This document shows, one piece after another, positions 36,186 to 48,390 of a stretch of 64,000 nucleotides of DNA (position 1 is its first letter; every line of letters begins with the position of its first letter). The stretch is from Halichoerus grypus. Taxonomy: Eukaryota; Chordata; Mammalia; Carnivora; Phocidae. Location of the stretch: positions 50,362,628-50,426,627 of the forward strand of contig NC_135722.1 of NCBI RefSeq assembly GCF_964656455.1. The letters are read 5' to 3'. Made by a program: the position numbers and the translations under genes. Under the pieces are notes generated by a model. The model was given only the letters and a program-made list of their open reading frames with translations. It was not told the origin of the DNA and made no database searches.

Positions 36186-38129
36186 CACTTCATAATACCT
36201 TGGGCACAGAATGCATGATAAAGTGTTGTTGTTACATCATAAAGAATAAAGTATTTCAGGCCAAGATATTTTCTGTGGTGAAACAGACTGGGTGGTAGGG
36301 AGAGATAAGGATGGAAGCAGGGAAACTAGTTAGGAAACTACTGAAATTATCCAAGTAAGAGATAATGGCAACTTGGAAAAAGGAGGTATTTTTGGAGGTG
36401 ATGAAGAGTGATTACATTCCAGTTATAGTTTCAAAGATATTAGGATCTGAAGACTTATATGCAGAGTGTAAGAGACAGAAATCAAGGGTAGATTTCAAGA
36501 CTCATATGCTCTAGAGTGGTCCAGTAATGGTGAGACCATCTGAGGATCTAAAGGGACCATAAGTAGAGAAGATGGACAGTCTATAGCAATTTGTGGGCAC
36601 TCTATTTACTGAAGACTAGAGAGAGCAATTGTCGCCTCTTTTCAGATTGCATCATTGGCCAGATCCATCACCCACATACTCAAAGTCCTTAGTACAATGT
36701 AAGGTCCTCAAAATTTAAACACAAGTGGGGAGAATCTCAAATTATTGTTGTTAGTTTCCTTCCAGTTAGTGGTCTGGGATTCAAAACATAAAATAGGTTA
36801 AATTATGAAAAAATAAATAGAAATGTATTTTCTGCACACCTAATTGTAGACTGAGATTTTTACCTATGACATTCTCCAAGTACTTGGTTCATGCCTCTAA
36901 GAGAACATTTTCATTGATTATCAGTATTGGTAATTATCAGTTAACTGTGTGTTTCTAAACTAAACCAAGAGACCATGGACAGTAAGAACTGTGTAGTACA
37001 CCCCCCCTTTTTTTTAATCTCCAGCAGTTAGCATGATGTTCGGGATATAGGATAGTCTTATGCAATATTTACTGGATGTATGTATAGATGAGTAAATTAT
37101 TTTTTTTCCTAGTTATAAGAGACAGTCTGCTAAAAAGCACAGACTAATGAAACAGGACTGCCATAAATAGTAATAGATGCTTACAAGTTACTGAGTGGAA
37201 TGTGATTTGCACTCACCAGAGGAGATTCCTTTTAGCAATTTAGTATAATATTTCATTTTTTAAAATACTCTTTAGGGTGACTGCTTAGGGGCATGGGATT
37301 TCTTTTTGCAGTAATAAAATTTTCTAAAAGACCATGATGATGCTTGTACAACTCGGTAAATTTACTATAAACTATTGAATTGTACATTTTAAATGGGTGA
37401 ATTTTATGATATGTGAATTATGTCTTAAAATTATTTTTACAAAAAAACACTTCAATAAAAGGGCACAAGGACAAAAAAAAAATTACATCAGCCTATAAAG
37501 CACATGACCACAATAAGTAATTGCGTAATGGAACAAACAGACAAAGACTGTATAAGGCAAAAGAAGTCTTCTGGGAACCACCATACCCCTGGAGACACAG
37601 TGAGTGACATCACCACCAGGAATGGGCCTCTCAGCTCTGTGCCTGTCTCCATTCAGGCTGGAACAAGTCTCCTCATAAACTCGGTCCTCCCCCTGGAATC
37701 TGAAGTCTCCTCAACCTTCTGAGTCAGCCTGAGAGGGACAAGCTGACTGCTGTACAAACTCTGTAAGTAAAACCGTTTTGTTCGATGAAAAGACTTGACT
37801 CTAGGTGAGCCAAACTTTCTTATCCACAGGAAGAATTTCCTCACAATGTTCAGAATTAGATAAGATAATGAGATGGTGGGCTGAGGTGGACAGCAGAATT
37901 TATAGAATTATTTATTCTCAGGAAACCTGCAGAGAAAGGACATTTTGTCTGCCCCATGTGGTTTGCATAGTTTGTGGTTTGTTAAGCAAATAGCTTAATC
38001 AGTTATATATAAGTTATCATAGTTAGTGGTTTGGTGCTTGAGAAAACCAAAGAGGTTGTCAGGAGCTGAATAACACATTTCTAAGCCCAATTATTCTTAC
38101 TAAAACTTTTAAAAAATACCAATTTAGAA
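36186..38129. other. spacer, possible LTR or exon-like segment
   Basis: No long ORF. Segment 37480-37800 is less AT-rich and has GTATAAGGC at about 37549 and a strong donor-like CTCTGTAAGTAAAA at about 37759; it could be a solo-LTR remnant or a noncoding exon. Otherwise unassigned. Confidence 0.35.
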
Positions 38130-38490
38130 CACTTACTGCATGTGAGGCACTGTATTAGGTGCAGTATATAGTCTACCTTATAGATGAGGAAACTTGATCA
38201 AAGAAAGTTTACACTACTTATACATGAAACCATAGTTTGGGGGAGCATAGTGTGGGAATTTTTTTTTAAAAATTGGGTTTAAAATCCCAATTCTGACACT
38301 CACTAGCTGTGTGTGATTCTGAATATGTTTCATAACCTCTCTCATACTCGGTTACCAGAAAAGAGGAATCAAAGTGAATTTAGTAATACTTGCCAAATGA
38401 TGTAATAAGAATTAAAAGAATGTTTCTCAAATGCTTAGCTCTGTAACTTTCACAGAACAAATTCCAATAAATGGTAGCTGTTGTTATGAG
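38130..38490. repeat. two MIR-like remnants
   Basis: 38130-38245 is reversed MIR-like (CACTTACTGCATGTGAGGCA, TATAGATGAGGAAACTTGAT). 38270-38490 is forward MIR-like (CACTCACTAGCTGTGTGTGA, AACCTCTCTCATACTCGG, AATAAATGGTAGCTGTTGTT). Confidence 0.6.
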
Positions 38491-39570
38491 TAATATTTTT
38501 TATTATTGCTACAAAAAGTCTCAAAACTAGTTGGTGTCTAAGCAAGGACCTGAACCCAGATCAGTCACATGTTACAGCGATGCCATTAGCAATGGCTTGG
38601 ACAATATTGATAATGCTATATGGTTGTTCAGGAGTTAAAGACATAGAAGCCATAGCTCATAATGGTTCAATGAAAGAAGAGCATCACTGTGATCTGGGAG
38701 GACAGGAAAATTAATTAGGAGACTATAGCTTATCTCTTACAAGAGAAAAGGAAGGTTGTACATGGATTGGAGAGGATGGATTGAACAGATTCCAGGGTGA
38801 TAGCAGCACAGAGTAGTTTGGGGGAATTTTAGTACCTCCCCCTGATAAATCCATTAGTCCCCCTTTATTCTTTGATATGAACAGGTAAGTCTGTTCAATT
38901 AAGGAAAGCACAATGAAGTACAGCTTCAAGCACCCACTATGAACCACATTGCTATTACTCAGCCCTCAAATAGAAAACTCTGGATTCTCCAGTTTTTGAC
39001 ATTTTAGAAGTAAAATCAATAAGTATTTAATGAACACTGGCATGTAGGGGATGAGAGAGAGGGAGAAGAGTGTGTGTATGTGTGTGTGTGAGGGCAGTAA
39101 CTCTGATGAGATGATTTGTTAGTTTGATGTCATTTACAGACAAATGAGGCATAGGAGAGAGAGTCGGGTTTGGAATGGGGGAAGGAATGAGATCCATTTG
39201 GCTCATATTGTGATTGGGGTATCTGAGGGATTATGGGTGGGAGTATGCCTCAAGGGTAGATAGTTCATTCATTTTTTTTCCACTGGCACTAAGCAGAGGG
39301 CTTTGACCTGTTCTCCAAACTGCTGCCCATTAGTTTTTCAAATTGCCTACTTGATCACCTCACTCTAGTTCCAGGATTCATGACTGCCTTCAAGTTTCAG
39401 CCCAGACATTTTGCCATGGCTTCAAAGATCCTGTTAACTTTTGAAATATAGAACTCAGGAGAATCTATAATTAGATTTCAGATTCGCGTGTCATCTGAAT
39501 ATAAGTGCTATTTAAAGCTGTGGGAAAAACTAAGATATCCCAAGGAGAGTATACCAGAGAGAAGAAAAAA
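38491..39570. other. spacer, no gene recognised
   Basis: A short imperfect GT tract at about 39071-39090. Nothing else that I can name. Confidence 0.4.
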
Positions 39571-39689
39571 ACAGGGGCTTCTTTCTATGAATCGTGGATC
39601 ACTGCATCAAAAACTAATGATGTATTGTATGGTGACTAACATAACATAATGAAATAAAATTAAAAAAAACAAACAAACAGGGGCTTCTT
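39571..39689 (+). mobile_element. very short L1 3' end with target duplication
   Basis: ACAGGGGCTTCTT at 39571-39583 and 39677-39689 flanks a 93-base insert (39584-39676) that matches the end of L1 3' UTR block B (ATCAAAAACTAATGATGTAT, GACTAACATAACATAATG) plus an A-rich tail with CAAA repeats. An extremely 5'-truncated retrotransposition. Confidence 0.92.
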
Positions 39690-42600
39690 GAAAGAAAAGG
39701 ACTCTTAAAGAACACCACAACTGAAAAGACAGAACAAAAATACTGTTCAATAAAGAAATTAAATAAAAACACAGAATAACTACACTGAAGCTAATGAAGG
39801 AGAAAGTGCCTAAAGAAAAGACAAAGAAAAGGTGCCTAAAACTGTGAAAATTTGAGATGAGAGAGAGGAAAACAAATCTGAAGATAAACTTTTGGACTTG
39901 GTATTTAGAAAGTCATTGGTGACATGAGTTGGAGAATTTCCTGAGAGTCATTAGAGAAAGAACCCAGATTATTACTGAAGGTGAAGGGATAATAAACACA
40001 GGCAGACTGTCCTTCAAATAATATGTTTTGTCATTATAAAAGATAAGGCAGGAAATTGAGAGAGAAACAGGGTTTGTCTCTTATTTCCCATACTAACAAA
40101 GCACAGGGGCCAATTAAGAAAGACGGTCAATATATCTTAGTTGAATTGAATGTCATGTTGAAAACATCTATATAAATGTGTGGGAAGCTTTCATTAATGG
40201 CTTGGGGTATAACTTGAGAACTGAAGCTGCAGAAAGGGAGCCACTGGTACTACCTAAGATACTAAAGAAGGAAAGGAATTTTGTTAGGGTTAAGGGAGAA
40301 GAAATGAGAATGATTTGTTTAGTTATTCATAAAATATTTGGAAATGCCTAGCTCTTGATGCTCTGCAACTAAAATCGAAGTTCCCTCTCCTTTCCATGGA
40401 ATGAAAGATGTTCATGTCCTGGCCCGGCTGATTTCTCTTGCTCAGCTCCCACGTCACCCAGCATCATATTTAAGGCTCCAGCATTTTAATTTTGTTGTAG
40501 TTGTCCAACCAACCCTGTTATTATTTCATTTGGTTTCTGCTCATGTTTTTATCTATGTCAAGAACACCATTTTCCTGCTTTAAAACCTTGTAAACTCACA
40601 TCCACCCATCAAAACATTACACAGTTCTAATTCATCTACTCAGTTAAGAGTTCTTGGAACTAATTCTTCTTGACACACACAGACACATTCATGTATACAC
40701 ACACTCAGAATCTGTCGCTCCAAACTATCCTGTCTTATCACTTAGAAATACCTCATCCAATGCACTCTACAGCTAGAGGTATTTGTCTCTGAATCCTCTT
40801 ATATGCAGTGTGCCTGGCATGTAGTAGGTGTTCCCCAAACTGGTAATTTTTCATTTTCATAGGAGTCACTGGGCTCTTATTAAAGATACAGTTTTCAGCC
40901 TTAAAAAGATGAGGTGTTGACAACCTCTCTGGTTTTCTCAGGCACCAAACCACTGTCATTTTATTTGCTTCATATCCTTACTGCTGACACAATACCCAGT
41001 GAGCTCCCAGTTTGATACTGAAATGAACTAAGCATTGGTGATGGGTGATCAAGAGCTTAGATGGAGTTATTGGCTATGAAAACCAATAAGGAATCTTCTA
41101 TGTCTGCACCCAGCATGGATGAGGAGAGGGTACAGGAAGACACAGTTGTAGAGCAATGGAAAGGAAGGAATTTGAGGGAGTTCTCTTCTGCCAGACTCAA
41201 CTCAGATCAGTTCAGCCTACACATTATGCTTTTCTTCTGATCCCTCAACAAGAAAAGGAAGGGAAAAAACTGACAAGAATGAAAATGTGTAATGAATAAA
41301 TTGTTTAAATTAATAAAATAATGTAAAGGGAGCCATGAAGAAATTAGGATGAAAGAGAAATTGTTCCAATAGCAATTTAAAAAAAAGATCTCTTATGAAA
41401 TTTCCTAGCACTCAATAACAAAAGTTACACCTCAATCATTGCACGTCATAGCAACAAGCATCGTGAAAATCTTCATGACAACTAGACATAAGTGACATGT
41501 ATGGAGGCACTCTGCACCCCCAGAACCCTTTTTTGTCATTCACCACTGGACCCTAGATGTTGAAGTTATTTATAAATGGTGCTATTCTTTCTCCCTCACT
41601 TGATTTTAAACTCTTTAAGAGTTCATTCTGGCTCAACACTTTCACATATGCCATTCTAGTAGCCTTGGAATACTTCATTTCTATCTACACAAAACATAGC
41701 AATCTTTCAAGCACTGATTTTCCTAAGAAGACTTCTCCATACCCCAAGCCTTTTACACACAGTTGAACTGTGCGTGCAATTATGAACTTTTTCATAATTA
41801 CTCTAGCTTCCATGGACCCCAGGAAGTTGTTAACCTCAAAAGTTGAGACCCAGGTTCTGGAAATTAATAGTAAATAAACAGGTCAAAGACTTGTGGAACA
41901 TGAGAGGTGAGCCCCTTTTTTTTAATTATCATAAGTACTATTCATTTAATAAGTAGAGTTTTAGTTTGCCTTTCTGATCAATATGTATTTTTAAAAACTA
42001 TAATTACTAAAAATGTTTTCAGAAATCAATATATTTATGAAAAGTGCTAATAGAACTTGTTAAACATCAAATTTGTTAAACTTGTTAACTTTCAAAGTTT
42101 CATAATTAACTGAAATGCATGCTAGTTGAGCAAGTCTGTATCCAATTCATTTCAGCATAATGTCAGTTGTATTCATGACACTCAATAAACAGGCACCAGA
42201 AGCACTGCCAAAAAGAAAATGCTCCCTTTCTTAATGAATGTTTCCTTTCTGTCAACTCTTACTCCTATTAGGAGGTTTGATCATACATTTCTAACAGTAA
42301 TTTCATTGGTTCCCTGAGGACATTCTTATGACTCTAAACTGTAGAGTCTAAAGTTATAGTTTACTTATTGTGTCAATTCATGTAACTTAGCACTTCTTTT
42401 TCCTCTAATTTTTCATTGATTTCAATTTATATTTCCCAATTTTTTTAAACTAAGATTTCTTTAGGGAATCCTTGAGGTACTTTATCTGGGTGAACTTGAG
42501 TGGTCTGGAAAACATTTAGGTTCCCCTGAGGAACAGTTACCTTACTGACTGAACCCTCTCCAGTCACAGCCCTAATGTCTGCTTTCCCAAGACTCCCATT

Positions 42601-43541
42601 TCAACTCATACATACCCATCTGAAGAGCCTGAAATTCTGTACTCAATGAAAAATGAAATGTAATGTTCACAGTAAAGGTATATCTTTCCCTCCAAGGCAA
42701 AACAGTAAAATTCTATTAAATATCTCCTGAGAAGTATGTCTTAACAAAATGGAGAACAACCAATCTTCAGGCAGATGAAGAGAGAACTCTATCTGTATAA
42801 GGCAGCATGCTATATCATATGGGGGGGTGGGAGGGACAGAGGCCTCTAAGGTGGTAGGTCTGTGTTCTAACTCCACCTCCCAAATGAGACACCAGATGCT
42901 ACACTGCAGGTGTCACTTTCAAGGTTAGATACCATAGACAATCTGCACATGACTGCACTGGTGCCTGAGCCATTTATTAGCGTGTCATATGTGTTTTGTA
43001 TCATAAGTATCTCTCTCAATATTTTCTGGCTTCCCAAATTGTCTATAAGCTTCTCTGCTTTCTACACTTGAGGCCGATGTAGTATTGCTGCTCCACAGTC
43101 CCAGTCTACTTTTCTCCAATGCCAACTATATGGAAAAACTAACCTGCTACCTCTTTATCACAATTTGAAAATCCAGAAAAGGTGAAATATAATTGACCAA
43201 TCTTGACTAAAGTGACTTCCCTTCGTCCAGTCATCTCTGGCTGGAGAAATGGAAGGAAAGGTCACACAGTATGAACATAGCTACCAGCAAAGGGTCCCAG
43301 GAAAGAAAAATGATGGGCTGAGGTACATATAAGAAAAAGAATGGTACCTACTACAGCAGTTGAAATCTTAATGATTCCTTTATCAATTTCAATGAGAAAT
43401 TCATTTTTACATAGTATATAAATATTTGTCTTCGGTTACTTTTGGTTGAATAAAATTATTTGTAATTGGATTAATACCAAAAAATGCAGTTTTGTTGTTG
43501 TTCCAGAGTTTCATCTTGGAACTCTGTATTTTTAATCCAGC
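39690..43541. other. spacer, no gene recognised
   Basis: 3.9 kb, AT-rich, ORFs all below 75 codons. No repeat with visible ends. Possibly old L2 text around 40390-40640 and 41560-41770, too weak to call. Confidence 0.4.
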
Positions 43542-44486
43542 ATTTCAAACTTCTGGAATACCACATCTACTTCCATCATTTTCCTGCTAACTGGTGTTCC
43601 CAGGCTGGAAGCCTTCCACACCTGGATCTCCATTCCCTTCTGCTTTCTCTACATAACCACCCTCTCGGGAAACAGCCTGATCCTCTTCGCCATTGTCACC
43701 CAGCCCAGCCTCCACGAACCCATGTAGTATTTCCTCTCCATGCTGTCCACCACTGACCTCAGCCTGTCCATATCCACCCTGGTCACCATGTTGGGTATAT
43801 TCTGGTTCGACGTCAGGGAGATCAGCTTTAATGCCTGCTTGTCACAGATGTTCTTTATTAAACTCTTCACTGTCATGGAATCCTCAGTGCTGTTGGCCAT
43901 GGCCTTTGGTCATTTTGTGGCCATCTCTAATCCACTCAGGTATGCCACCATTTTAACTGATTCCAGAATAGCTCAAATTAGAGTGGCAATTGTCATCAGG
44001 GGGACACTAAGGCTGACACCAATGGTTGCACTTCTTAAAAGACTGTCCTTCTGCCACAGCCACATGCTCCACCACTCCTACTGCTTCCACCCTGATGTAA
44101 TGAAGCTCTCGTGCACAGAAACCAGGATCAGCAATGCAGTTGGGTTGACTGCCATGATCTCTACTGTTGGTGTGGACTCGATTCTCATCCTCCTTTCTTA
44201 CATTTTGATTATTAAGACTGTCCTCAGCATTGCATCCCCAGAAGAGAAGAAGAAAGCCTTCAGCACATGTATCTCCCATATTGGGGCTGTTGCTATTTTC
44301 TGCCTTCCATTGATCAGTCTGTCCTTTGTTCACAGATTTGGGAAACGAGCCCCAGCCTATATTCATACAATGATTGCTAACACGTACCTCCTGATCTCTC
44401 CTGTAATGAACCCCAACATCTACAGTGTGAAGACCAAACAGATATGCAGAGCTGTGATAAAAATTCTCCATTCCAAAGATACATAG
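43542..44486 (+). pseudogene. class I olfactory receptor pseudogene, OR51 family
   Basis: Close paralogue of 6932-7896 on the other strand. The position of the start Met is ATT (43542-43544). The frame then reads TGVPRLEAFHTW, LSGNSLILFAIVTQ and SLHEPM before a TAG at 43725-43727, where the family has Tyr at the end of helix 2. From 43740 onward the frame is open to the end for 248 codons: FGHFVAISNPLRY at the DRY site (Asp and Arg both lost), CHSHMLHHSYCFHPDVMKLSC, KKAFSTCISHIGAVAI, VHRFGKRAP and NPNIYSVKTKQICRAV (Asn for the usual Ile in NPIIY). An upstream ATG at 43484 is in another frame. Start loss, stop and motif decay make a working receptor very unlikely. Confidence 0.93.
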
Positions 44487-45950
44487 AATCACAGAATTCT
44501 AGAGATGGCCTACATTGTCAATTTAAAACAAAACTGGTGATCATGAAACAAAAATTTAAAATTAAAGCTGGAATATATTTAGAACATCAGCTAGCTTGAC
44601 TTTTTATTTTACAGCTGAGGAGACAGAGACATAAAAATAGAAGGAATGAACAGTGTAAAGCCCTAAATCTATCATTTCTCCCACCCATCACTGTTCATTC
44701 TGAACTGTTGTTTATCCTGCCAACAAACTGTATCTTCTGACTTTGTCCACTTTAGAGCAGTTGGAATGACACATTATGAGAAAGCTGCTCCTTTAGGAGA
44801 AATAGGTAGTATTTTTCTAACTGCAATAATAATTTTTACTAACATTTATTATTTCCTTTGACTAGTCACGGTTCTTAGTGTTTTTTCCATTTACTAACAC
44901 ATATCTAAAACAACATTATAAGGTAGTTACTTCTCTTATCAATGAGAAAGTTGAGACACAAAAATGTTAAGTTACTTGCTTAAACAGCTCATAAACAACA
45001 GAACCATATTTCACATGCATGCAAACTGACTCCAGGGTCCCCCAACTCTCAACTTTAGCTATACTTCTACCGATAATATAAACTAAATATAAGTATACAT
45101 GTATATAATTTGTATATATACATATATATGAGTCTATGTAATTTGTACTAGGGGACATAAAGAAGCAAAACAAATAAACAAAAAACCCCACAACTCTATC
45201 CTCTAGAAATTTTCAACCAAATTATGGAGAAAAAGCCCAAAACATAATTTTCAAACCTGAAAAATACAAATGTATTTCTACCTGATATTCTTTCCAAACT
45301 AAACATATTCCAGAATTTCTCTCTGCCTTCCATCAACCTTCTGCCCCAGCAGAAACTCAAAAATGACTAAGAATTGCAAATGAATTTCGCTTTGTGTCAT
45401 TTACTTGGAAATGTTTAATTTGTGGCATATGCTTCATATAATGGCTTAATTCAGGAAGTTAATTATTATTTCCAACCTGGGGATGTCCATTAATTCTCAA
45501 ATATTTAAAGCACATATTTCAATGACACATTGGTATCGCTCAGTAAAGATAGGCCTTATAGGTGGTATCAGATCCAGCAAGGAAGGATTAGTCAGTCATA
45601 TCTACAGGGAATTTGTTAAGTGACAACAGTACTATCTAATAACCAGGATGGTGTCAAAATTCTCAGTATGTTTGACAATAACATTTTCAGTCTCCATTAT
45701 TGTTGGTCTTCATTTCCCTGATCTTTGTATGTTGGAATGTTCTAGGATTTTGTTCTCAGACCTGTTTTTCCTTCATTATATTCCCATTTTTGGTTATCTC
45801 ATCTAGCATCATGGCTTTGAATCCCTTCTACATGCTGGCAAATCCCAAATTAATATTTATAGTCCAGACTCATATCCTGTGTATCAGTACTCCTACTTGA
45901 ATGTTTAATAGTCATCTCAGACTCATCATGTCCAAAAACATATCCTAATA
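44487..45950. other. spacer with reversed MIR remnant
   Basis: MIR-like in reverse at about 44820-45050 (CTAACATTTATTATTTCCTT, ATAAGGTAGTTACTTCTCTT, GAGAAAGTTGAGACACAAAA). An AT dinucleotide-rich patch at 45085-45130. No gene. Confidence 0.45.
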
Positions 45951-47070
45951 TTCACATCAATCATGTCTTTCCTAACTCAGAAACTCTATTTTTCATGTCG
46001 CTGAGATACAATTCTTGGAGTTACTACTGATACCTGTCTGTCTCTCCCACTCCACATCCAACCTATCAGCAAATGCTGATGACTCTTTTTCAGATATTCC
46101 AGATATTAATACCTGGAATCTAGCTACTTTCTACCACCTCTACTGCTACCACCATGTGCCAAGCCATCATCATCTTGGACCTGAAATATAATAGTCTCCT
46201 AGTAGATCTTCCTTCATCCACTTTTGCTTTACTTTCCCCATGGTAGTTAGAATGATTATTTTAATACATAAAACAGATCATGCCACTTCCGTTCAACATG
46301 TCCAGTGGCCCCCTGTCTTACCCAAGGAAAATTCTATTCATTATAGTCATTATAATATCTCATGAGGATCTATATGATTTAACTCCCCTCTACCATCCCA
46401 ACTTCATCTCCTGCTACTCTCCCCTTTATTCATTCTACTACACCTGCACCACTTCTAAATATTTCCTTAAACTTACCATACCATGCTTCAACATCAAACT
46501 TCACACTTTGTTTTTGTTTTTTAAGATTTTATTTATTTATTTGACAGAGAGAGAGACAGCAAGAGAGGGAACACAAGCAGGGGGAGTGGGAGAGGGAGAA
46601 GCAGGCTTCCTGCGGAGCAGAGAGCCCAATGCAGGGCTTGATCCCAGGACTCTGGGATCATGACCTGAGCCGAAGGCAGACACTTAAAGACTGAGCCATC
46701 CAGGCGCCCCAAACTTCACACTTTCTGTCCTCCCTACTTGGAATATTCTTCAGACACCCTCGTGACTTACTGCCTCACCTCATGCAGGTCTCTGCCTAAG
46801 TGTTACCTTCCTACAGGGCCCCTGACATTAAAAATAACACCACCAACTCTCCCTCAATTCCTGTCTGCATTCACTCTCTTCCTTACCTATCTTATTTTTA
46901 ATACCTGGCACTCCCTACACCCACCAAAATATTGCATACCTATTTATTTCTTCTCTAGTTTCCCCATTACCAGGTAAGATCTTTGAGAATAAGAATTTTG
47001 TTTCATTCATGCTGCCTTCCAGACCCCAAACCAGGGTCTGCCACATAATAAAATAATAGTAACCCTGAAT
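45951..47070 (+). repeat. L2 relic interrupted by a SINE
   Basis: Typical L2 3'-region order in weak form: CTGCCTCACCTCATGCAGGT, CTCTGCCTAAGTGTTACCTT, CCTGACATTAAAAATAACAC and TAAGATCTTTGAGAATAAGA. The Can-SINE at 46510-46710 splits it. The left part (45951-46495) is less certain. Confidence 0.55.
46496..46724 (-). mobile_element. Can-SINE, minus strand, with target-site duplication
   Basis: AAACTTCACACTTT at 46496-46509 and 46711-46724. The element (46510-46710) reads backwards: A-tail as T-rich start, GATTTTATTTATTTATTTGA, GA-rich body, then GAGCCATCCAGGCGCCCC at the head. Inserted into an L2 relic. Confidence 0.95.
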
Positions 47071-47074
47071 GAAC

Positions 47075-47420
47075 TGGCTCTATTTACCTCTCAAGGCTCA
47101 TTGCTTGCCCTCTGTTCAGTGCTCCAGGCACAACAAACCACTTGCATTTCTTAGTTGTGATTGCTCTGGATCACTCATAAGCCTTTGCACAAGCTGTTAC
47201 CTCCCTCTATAGCACCCTTACTATTTCCCTTCTCCTGACTTAGAATAGAAGTGACTTTCTCTTGGAGACATTTCCTGATTTCTCAAGCCTGTCTGGTGTC
47301 CTTTCCAGGTGCTTCTATAGTACCTTGTGCTTCTTTCTCAGGACATCCCTTTTCAGACTCTCCTATAACTGTTTCCTCACCACAGACTCTGTGCCCACTT
47401 CCCAAGACCAGGGACTACAA
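47075..47420 (+). repeat. L2 relic
   Basis: AAGCCTTTGCACAAGCTGTT, TGGAGACATTTCCTGATTTC and CCAAGACCAGGGACTACAA follow the order of an L2 3' end. The 68-70 codon ORFs here are incidental. Confidence 0.55.
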
Positions 47421-47899
47421 CTCACGCATTCACTGTTGGAAAGAAGTGAAAAAGTTCAGATGATGTAGATTTATAGGCTGGATATTTGTTTGTTTGTGGG
47501 GGGAAAGAAAGAAACTTCGAGAAGAATGATGGCGTACACAGAGTTCTAAAAATCAGAATGAGAAGGAACTTCAGTCTAAAAAGCCAGACAGCCAAGATGT
47601 TCATACTACTTCTACAGATGTTTCTCTCCTACCTCACCACCCCCTACACACAATAACCTATGGATGGCCCTACTATCCAACAATCCTGAAAACTTATAAG
47701 CTTTTCTCACTAGGGAGTGGGTAATTTGGACAATTTGGGAATGGGTGATTTGCAGAGCAAATGTCACCTCTGCCCAAAGTGGACAAGCTCACAATGAATT
47801 GGAGACTTTCCTGAAAGCCAGGGCAATAGTAGACACATGGCTGCTGTTGTAGCTGCCTGAATTCAGTCTCCAAGTTGAAATCTTTAACTGTCCTGTAAA
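47421..47899. other. spacer
   Basis: No recognisable feature. Confidence 0.4.
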
Positions 47900-48390
47900 A
47901 AGTCCTATAAAGCCCTATATGATCCAATTCCCTATTATCTATCTCTATCTATCTCCCTATTATTCTTCTCTTTGTTCTCTCTGCTCAGGCACACTGGCCT
48001 CGTTATTCTAAACCCCCAGATATACTCCCTTCTCAGAAGCTTTGCAGTTTCTGTTCTTTCTCCTTTGGATGGTCTTCCTCAGAGATCTCATGGATATATT
48101 GCTTACTCCGTCCAGAATTCTCCTCAAATGTCTCCATTATGTGAGGCATTCCCTGCCAACTTCATTTAAAATTTCAACTGCCCATCCCAATATTTACCTG
48201 TTCTCTTCTTCATTTTTTCTCCTTAGGTAGTCATAAGGAGAAACTATTTAGTTTCTCATATTAACCATGGACTGTGTGTCCCTCTCATCAGGATGTATAA
48301 TCCATAACGGTGGGCTTAAAAAAATAATTGCATATCTTGTTACATTGCAGACCCCTGATAAATATTTGTTAAATGCAAATGAATAAAGAA
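47900..48390 (+). repeat. L2 relic
   Basis: TATATGATCCAATTCCCTAT, GCTCAGGCACACTGGCCTCG, GAGGCATTCCCTGCCAACTT and TGATAAATATTTGTTAAATG match the L2 3' end layout down to its terminal repeats. Confidence 0.65.

Noticed and set aside
44007..44492. 161-codon minus-strand ORF
   Set aside because: Antisense shadow of the OR51 pseudogene at 43542-44486.
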